Assembly: GCF_040802235.1 (NCBI RefSeq)
Contig: NC_133165.1
Span: forward strand, 19,253,623-19,317,622
DNA length: 64,000 nt
Source: Manis javanica
Lineage: Eukaryota > Chordata > Mammalia > Pholidota > Manidae
Direction of reading: 5' to 3'
Shown here: one piece after another, positions 58,509 through 64,000 of the stretch
Numbering within the stretch: the stretch's first letter is position 1
Layout: each line of letters starts with the position of its first letter
Program-made: the position numbers and the translations under genes
Notes under the pieces: generated by a model
What the model was told of the DNA's origin: nothing
Databases searched by the model: none
Seen by the model: the letters and a program-made list of their open reading frames with translations, nothing else

Positions 58509-60225
58509 TCTGTTTGCAGACGACATGATATTGTACATTTAAAAAACCCTAAAGAATCCACTCCAAAACTACTAGATCTAATATCTGAATTCAGCAAAGT
58601 TGCGGGATACAATAATACACAGAAATCTATACACTAACGATGAACTAGCAGAAAGAGAAATAAGGAAAACAATTTCATTTACAATTGCATCAAAAACAAT
58701 AAAATACCTAGGAATAAACCTAACCAAGGAAGTGAAAGACCTATATTCTGAAAACTATAAGACACTCATGAGAGAAATTAAAGAAGATACCAATAAATGG
58801 AAACACATCCCGTCCTCATGGATAGGAAGAATTAATACTGTCAAAATGGCCATTCTGCCTAAAGCAATCTACAGATTCAGTGCAATCCCTATCAAAATAC
58901 TAACAGCATTCTTCAGCGAACTAGAGCAAAAGTTCCAAAATTCATATGGAACCACAAAAGACCCTGAAGAGCCAAAGTAATCCTGAAAAGGAAGAATAAA
59001 ACTGGGGGGATTATGCTCCCCAACTTCTAGCTCTACTACAAAGCCACAGTAATCAAGACAATTTGGTACTGGCACAAGAACAGAACAATAGACCACTGGA
59101 ACAGTCTAGAGAGCCCAGATATTAACCCGACCATATGTGGTCAATTAATATATGATAAAGGAGCCATGGATATACAATGGGGGAAATGACAGGCTATTCA
59201 ACAGTTGCTGTTGGCAAAACTGGACAGGTATATGCAAGAGAATGAAACTGGATTCTTGTCTAACCCCATACACAAAAGTAAACTCAAATGGATCAAAGAC
59301 CTGAATGTAAGTCATGAAAACATAAAACTCTTAGAAGAAAACGTAGGCAAAAATCTCTTGAATATAAACATGAGCAACTTTTTCCTGAATGCATCTCCTT
59401 GGGCAAGGGAAACAAAATAAAAAATGAACAAATGGGATGACAGCATGCTAAAAAGCTTCTGTACAGCAAAGGACACCATCAGCAAAACAAAAAGACATCC
59501 TACAGTATGGGAGAATATATTTGTAAATGACATATCCAACAAGGGGTTAACATCCAAAATATATAAAGAACTCATACACCCCAACACACAAAAAGCAAAT
59601 AACTGTGTTAAAAAATGGGCAGAGGATATGAACAGACAATTCTCCAAGAAGAAATTCAGATGGCCAACAGGAACATAAAAAGATGCTCCATATCACTAAT
59701 TATCAGGGAAATGAAAATTAAAATCACAACGAGTGGCTCACACCAGTTAGAATGGCCAACATAGAAAAGAATAGGAACCACACATGCTGGTGAGGATGCA
59801 GAGAAAGGGGAACCCTCCTACACTGCTGGTGGGAATGTAAACTAATTCAACCATTGTGGAAAGCAATATGGAGTTTCCTCAAAAAACTCAAAATAGAAAT
59901 ACCATTTGACCCAGGAATTCCACTCCTAGGGATTTACCCTAAGAATGCAGGAGCCCAGTTTCAAAGAGACATATGCAACCCTATGTTTATCACAGCACTA
60001 TTTACAACAGCCAAGAAATGGAAGCAACTTAAGTGTCCATCAGTAGATGAATGGATAAAGAAGAGGTGGTACATATACACAATGGAATATTATTCAGCCA
60101 TAAGAAGAAAACAAATCCTACCGTTTGCAACAGCATGGATGGAGCTAGAGGGTATTATGCTCAGTGAAATAAGCCAGGTGGAGAAAGACAAGTACCAGGT
60201 GATTTCACTCATCTGTGGAGTATAA
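58509..60225 (+). pseudogene. L1-H ORF2 pseudogene, 5'-truncated
   Basis: Only the RT end and the C-terminal part remain. Open pieces: 58600-58980 (thumb, '[18 protein letters not shown]', '[17 protein letters not shown]'), 59205-59420, 59424-59678 and 59854-60225 (123 codons, ending 'VISLICGV' plus stop). Frameshifts separate them; the cysteine-rich motif near 59780-59835 lies in a broken stretch. The final 123 codons match the L1-E end closely. Confidence 0.9.
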
Positions 60226-60561
60226 GAACAAAGCAAAAATGAATGGAACAAAATAGCAGCAGAATCACAGAACCCGAGAATGGACTAACAGATACCAAAG
60301 GGAAAGGACTGGGAAGGGTGGGTGGGAAGGGAGGGAGAAGGGGAATAAGGAGCATTATGATTAACACACATAATGTCGGGTGGGGGACATGGGGAAGGCA
60401 GTATAGTGCAGAGAAAACAAGCAGTGACTCTATAGCATCTCACTACGCTGATGGATAGTGACTGTAATGGGGTATGTAGGGTGACTTGATAATGGGGGGA
60501 TTCTAGTAACCACCATGTTGCTCATGTAATTGTATATTAATGATATCAAAAGAAAAAAAAG
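60226..60561 (+). other. L1-H 3' UTR with G-quadruplex-type tract
   Basis: The G-tract at 60311-60343 has at least five closely spaced GGG runs. The 'agtgactgtaatggggt' block is at about 60456-60475, and the 3' end is 'attaatgatatcaaaagaaa'. Confidence 0.85.
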
Positions 60562-60569
60562 CTTGCTCT

Positions 60570-61240
60570 AAAGTGTGAAATTGCAAACATATCTATTACT
60601 TCATTTATGTCAAAAAACTATTGAATGATATGGCAGTGGTTATGTAAGTGTAGTAGATCTTTTTATCCCCACCACTGTATTTACTTAGAACTGAAATTAT
60701 ATTAGAATTGACTTGAGCCCCATTAAACATATTGACAAATGGTTTATTATCATACACTTGAAACTCCTCTTCCCATCATATCAAGCCCCTTACCCATCAT
60801 CCCAGAACCATAACGACTTATGCAGCACAATAGAGGGCTGGTCCAGCCTTCCTCTCCCAGGCTGGTAAGAGACCCAGTGTCCACCAGTCTGCAGCTGCCT
60901 TCACTGCAGTTTGTCCTCCCAGCCTGACAGGTATGCTGAGCAGAATGCTCTACCCCAGCCTTGCTGGCCCATGGCACCATGACAGCTCTCCACAGTTCTG
61001 TCCAAGTCTCTCTTGCTGAGCTCCCTAGCCATAATCCTTTGAGAAAAAGCCACTCTGCCAGCAGCTCTACTTCCCCCATTTTGAACTAGACCATAGATGA
61101 CCCTCATTTAAGGCCCCAAAGCTTTGTAGTGCTAAGGCCAAAAGCTTTGTAGTGCCAAGTTCATGAGGTATCCCCACAGCTATTGACTCTCTTCCTCAGA
61201 ACCCTATCCTAAAAGAGAGTCAGGACTCTGAGACGCAGTT
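60570..61240. other. Unassigned intergenic sequence
   Basis: No gene recognised. It contains a near-perfect tandem duplication of about 22 bases at 61115-61160. A 109-codon minus frame (60750-61079) has no known content. Confidence 0.45.
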
Positions 61241-61247
61241 GGAGATA

Positions 61248-61480
61248 GCAGTTAAGAACATGAATTCTGGATTCAGACAGCTCAGATCCAATCCCAGCCC
61301 TTTTACTTACTAGCTGTGTGAACTTTAGTAAGATACTTAACTAATCTGTGCCCTTTTCTGCCTGTACAAAACAGTGGTAAAAACAATTCCTACCTTATTG
61401 CATTAATGTAAGGATTAAGTTAATTAATGCATCTAGGTGCTTGGAATAATACCTGACACATAGTAAACTACACTATGTAG
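61248..61480 (+). repeat. MIR SINE, nearly complete
   Basis: MIR in order: 'agttaagaacatgaattctg', 'gattcagacagctcagatcc', 'acttactagctgtgtgaact', '..agatacttaactaatctg', 'taaggattaagttaattaat' and '..aatacctgacacatagtaaa'. It is the best-preserved MIR here. Confidence 0.92.
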
Positions 61481-62195
61481 CAATAACAAATAACTGAAAT
61501 GCAAAGCCTTCCTCATCATCTTTTGTATAATAATTGAGGTATTGCTATTCTAGGCCCATAGTAATAAAGCTTAATTGCCAGGGTCAGTTTAGTCAAAGGA
61601 TCTAAACTAGGCTGATACAGAAACAGAAAGGCTAAGTTTGAAACTGAATATATTGTATGAACTTTAATGGCAAAAAGATATACATATGCATAGAAAATCT
61701 ACAGAAGGAAACATCAAACCGTTAGCAGTTACACATGCACAGCTTGAAACTGTCAGATTATGCATATATTAATTCTCATTTGTATATTTTTGTAATTTCC
61801 AACACAATAAACTTACAACTTTTAATTTTACCATTAAATTGTTTTCATATGTAGTGTATTGAAAATAATGTAAAAACTTGTATTGGAGCTAGAACTCCAT
61901 ATAGTAGACGCTTAACCATTAGGCTAGTCAACTGGCATATAGATAAGGTTTAAAAAGCATGTAAGGTAATATTTCCAGAAACACAAGGAGTTCATTTACA
62001 CTCAGGCTGTTAAGGGAAAAGTGAACAAACTTTCAGCTAAAAAAGTGATTTTGAAGTCTATTAAACCACTGTGCCTTCCCTTCCTTTGTGAATGGTCCCA
62101 GGAGCCTGGTGGCCGGCTTGTACCTGCTCATGTGAGAGAAAACCCACACGGATACACCAAAAGGGGTAAGAAAATTCCAGTAGTACAAACACTGC
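61481..62195. other. Unassigned, AT-rich
   Basis: No gene recognised apart from the tRNA-like patch. A 71-codon frame at 62021-62236 has no known content. Confidence 0.4.
61880..61932 (-). other. tRNA-like sequence (A-box and B-box resemblance)
   Basis: The minus strand reads 'tagcctaatggttaagcg' (like a tRNA A box and D-loop) followed about 15 bases later by 'agttctagctcc' (like a B box, GGTTCNANNCC). The spacing is too short for a full tRNA, so this is at best a decayed tRNA or tRNA-derived SINE fragment. Confidence 0.3.
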
Positions 62196-62199
62196 TTGG

Positions 62200-62275
62200 A
62201 AGTCTGATACGAGCCAGGCATTGTGCTAGTTATTAGGGATATACACATGAGTAAAACATCATTATCTTAAAAATT
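62200..62275 (-). repeat. L2/MIR-like fragment, antisense
   Basis: 'gagccaggcattgtgctagt' followed by 'tattagggatatacacatga' matches the usual antisense L2/MIR phrase order. Confidence 0.6.
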
Positions 62276-62279
62276 TCAA

Positions 62280-62860
62280 GGTGGAAAATTTGGAAATAAT
62301 TCCATTCATTTTTATTCTACCTTAATCTAGGACTACATATGTTTTTAATCCTTGTGGAATGTATTTGATTATTGTAGTTCCTGTTGCATTTCACAAATTT
62401 TAAATATTGACTCAGACACACACACACCTATTGTTTTTGATTGTTAAAGTTGGCAGCTCAGGAAACAGACTCTGTTCCTTTCATTCATTGTTCAGTTTTC
62501 TGCTCTGATGGACACCAGTTTGTTTAATAAGATGGTAAGTCTGGGAAGCAGTTCTTAATGGTGAATTGAATAAAATAAATTTCTTACTTCCTTCTACTGT
62601 AATTTTTTTAAACTCTTCAAAGAATTCTCCTTTCTTTGCTCTTCCCGTTATTCCCCCACCAATGCCAATTATTAGGACTACCACACTGAAATGGAAGACA
62701 GAATTTGAGGAAAGATTTAAGTAACTTTTCTGTGTTTGTTTTACTAGTCATTATACCACCTTTTGTCACAAAACACACTATTAGCAGAAGCAGATGGACG
62801 TCAGAGAAGTGTAATCAAATATGGGCAAAGAACCTCCACTCACTGGGGAGGTAACTTGAG
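62280..62860. other. Unassigned intergenic sequence
   Basis: No gene or repeat recognised; a short (CA)n lies near 62415-62427. Confidence 0.4.
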
Positions 62861-62867
62861 TTGGAGA

Positions 62868-63000
62868 AACTGATTTTGGACACAGAGTCACAACACCTAG
62901 GTCCTAGTCCAGGGGTCCCACCTGGACCCTCACTAGCTGTGTAAATCACTAGGCTCTACACTATCTCCAAGCCTCAGTTTCTTTAGCACAAAATGCACAG
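62868..63000 (+). repeat. MIR SINE
   Basis: 'aacacctaggtcctagtcca', 'cactagctgtgtaaatcact' and 'ccaagcctcagtttctttag' fit MIR's central part. The ends are decayed. Confidence 0.8.
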
Positions 63001-64000
63001 CTTAATAAACAAAAAGCTGCTAGAAAGCACAAATGAGCCTCTCTTCCTTTCGGCCTTAGCCAAGCAGTCTTTGGCAATATACATAATGTATAATTGATCT
63101 GTTTCTCTTCTAGTAGTTACAAAATTATAAGAAAGCAGCTAAAAGAGTGTATTGGGATCCATTCACCTGAGGAAATACCACTAGCAGAAAAAGAGAAGCA
63201 GGTGACCCTATACGTTTAATTCCTTAGTTGGTGGACCTGTGGGTTAGTAGACTGTTAACATATACTAGGAAGAAGAGACTTTATTTGTGAAATTTCCTGA
63301 CATTTCATAAATTTCCCTGATATCTTTAGCTAAGGATTACCTATAGCGAAGAAAACCCAGGATCTAGGAGGCACAGCTCTCTGAGCAATGTCATGTAAGC
63401 TCTGCAGTTCTCTGGGGATAAAATGAAGGTGTTTCATAATTATTTCACTCTTGATAATATGAAAAGCTAGCAAACCACACTTAGGGACCTCATCTGATCT
63501 GGGCCAGAAGGGCACATCCAACATGGAAAGGGCCTTGTGTCCATGCTCTCTGCTTCATCTGAGCCTTTTCATGTCCTTTGTCCTCATTATCAGGTAGCAA
63601 ACATTGCTTTGGGATTAGATCGCTGATTGCTGTGAATCCTGTATGGCCATCCAGGCCTATGTGTTAGCACAGAAATATTTCAGAACTATTCTATCAGTAG
63701 CAATGGTAACAACTTGATCATCCCTTCCTCTGAGAGAACTCTCTGGCCTCGCAAACATTTTGATACCATTCCATAATCATGGATGAATCTCTTCTTTTTA
63801 ACAGGCCGTATATTAGCACAATTATACTATAGTAACCCCCAAAATTCAATAGTTTGAGGATCAAGAAATATTTCTTTCTCTTTAAGAGTACAAGATAGAT
63901 ATTTCCTGCTGGGGTGGGGTAGGAGAACTGCTCTGTAAAATTGTTCAAGGACCCAGAACTTTGGAGGCTCTGTCATCTCCAATGGATAATTTCCAGTTTC
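63001..64000. other. Unassigned sequence to the window end
   Basis: No gene or repeat recognised. Two minus frames (63330-63524, 63718-63948) are short and have no recognisable content. Confidence 0.45.

Larger units (their letters stand above)
58501..60568 (+). mobile_element. 5'-truncated L1 (L1-H) with 3' end and possible target-site repeat
   Basis: L1 sequence runs from about 58509 (inside RT, just at the catalytic 'ADDMILY' codons) to 3' UTR and an A-rich end at about 60560. A 7-base direct repeat (cttgctc) lies at 58501-58507 and at 60562-60568, with A-rich bases beside both, consistent with a short or decayed target-site duplication. It is the cleanest 5' truncation in the window. Confidence 0.9.

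Noticed and set aside
1..64000. CRISPR array, bacterial operon, rRNA or full-length tRNA genes
   Set aside because: No regularly spaced repeats, no Shine-Dalgarno-led gene clusters and no complete tRNA or rRNA structure seen; the sequence is mammalian.

Overview
This window looks like non-coding nuclear DNA from a placental mammal. The evidence is several long LINE-1 (L1) retrotransposons with typical ORF1 and ORF2 protein sequence, the ancient mammalian repeats MIR, L2, MER5A and MaLR/MLT1 LTRs, an AT-rich background and vertebrate-type microsatellites. I saw no Alu, B1/B2, carnivore tRNA-Lys SINE or ruminant BovB sequence, so primate, rodent, carnivore and ruminant origins are unlikely. The L1 3' UTR, with its conserved block about a 'gatggacagtgactg' motif, suggests a laurasiatherian with few lineage-specific SINEs. 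A pangolin is a weak guess, not a result.

I recognise no intact host protein-coding gene. Most open frames are L1 protein remnants or chance.

Layout. 1-480: edge of a minus-strand L1. 1275-1560: short plus-strand L1 fragment. 1580-4110: probable old minus-strand L1 holding a MaLR LTR. 4110-7420: mostly unassigned. 7425-13976: two plus-strand L1 5' ends in tandem (L1-C, then L1-D). 13977-15984: unassigned, with one MIR. 15985-22168: nearly full-length minus-strand L1 (L1-E). 22740-23480: old L1 and MER5A. 24435-25800: a candidate endogenous retrovirus LTR joined to a CpG-rich block with a strong splice-donor match; this is the only promoter-like region outside the L1s. 25880-27449: a 68-70 bp inverted repeat. 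27900-42000: mostly unassigned sequence with L2, MLT1 and small L1 pieces, including a 286 bp L1 fragment between perfect 17 bp direct repeats. 42060-46600 (+) and 46626-49690 (-): two L1s tail to tail, forming a large inverted repeat. 49690-58500: old repeats plus a possible decayed pseudogene (53705-54180). 58509-60560: 5'-truncated L1 with 3' end. 60570-64000: MIR/L2 and unassigned sequence.

No operon-like or cooperating gene system is present. The most interesting points are: an open sense frame shared by copies in the L1 5' UTR; the tandem L1 5' ends; the tail-to-tail L1 inverted repeat; the L1 fragment with perfect flanking repeats; the LTR/CpG block; and the unexplained inverted repeat beside it. 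L1 boundaries are good to roughly 10-30 bases and old-repeat boundaries to roughly 20-60 bases, because all alignments were made by eye.
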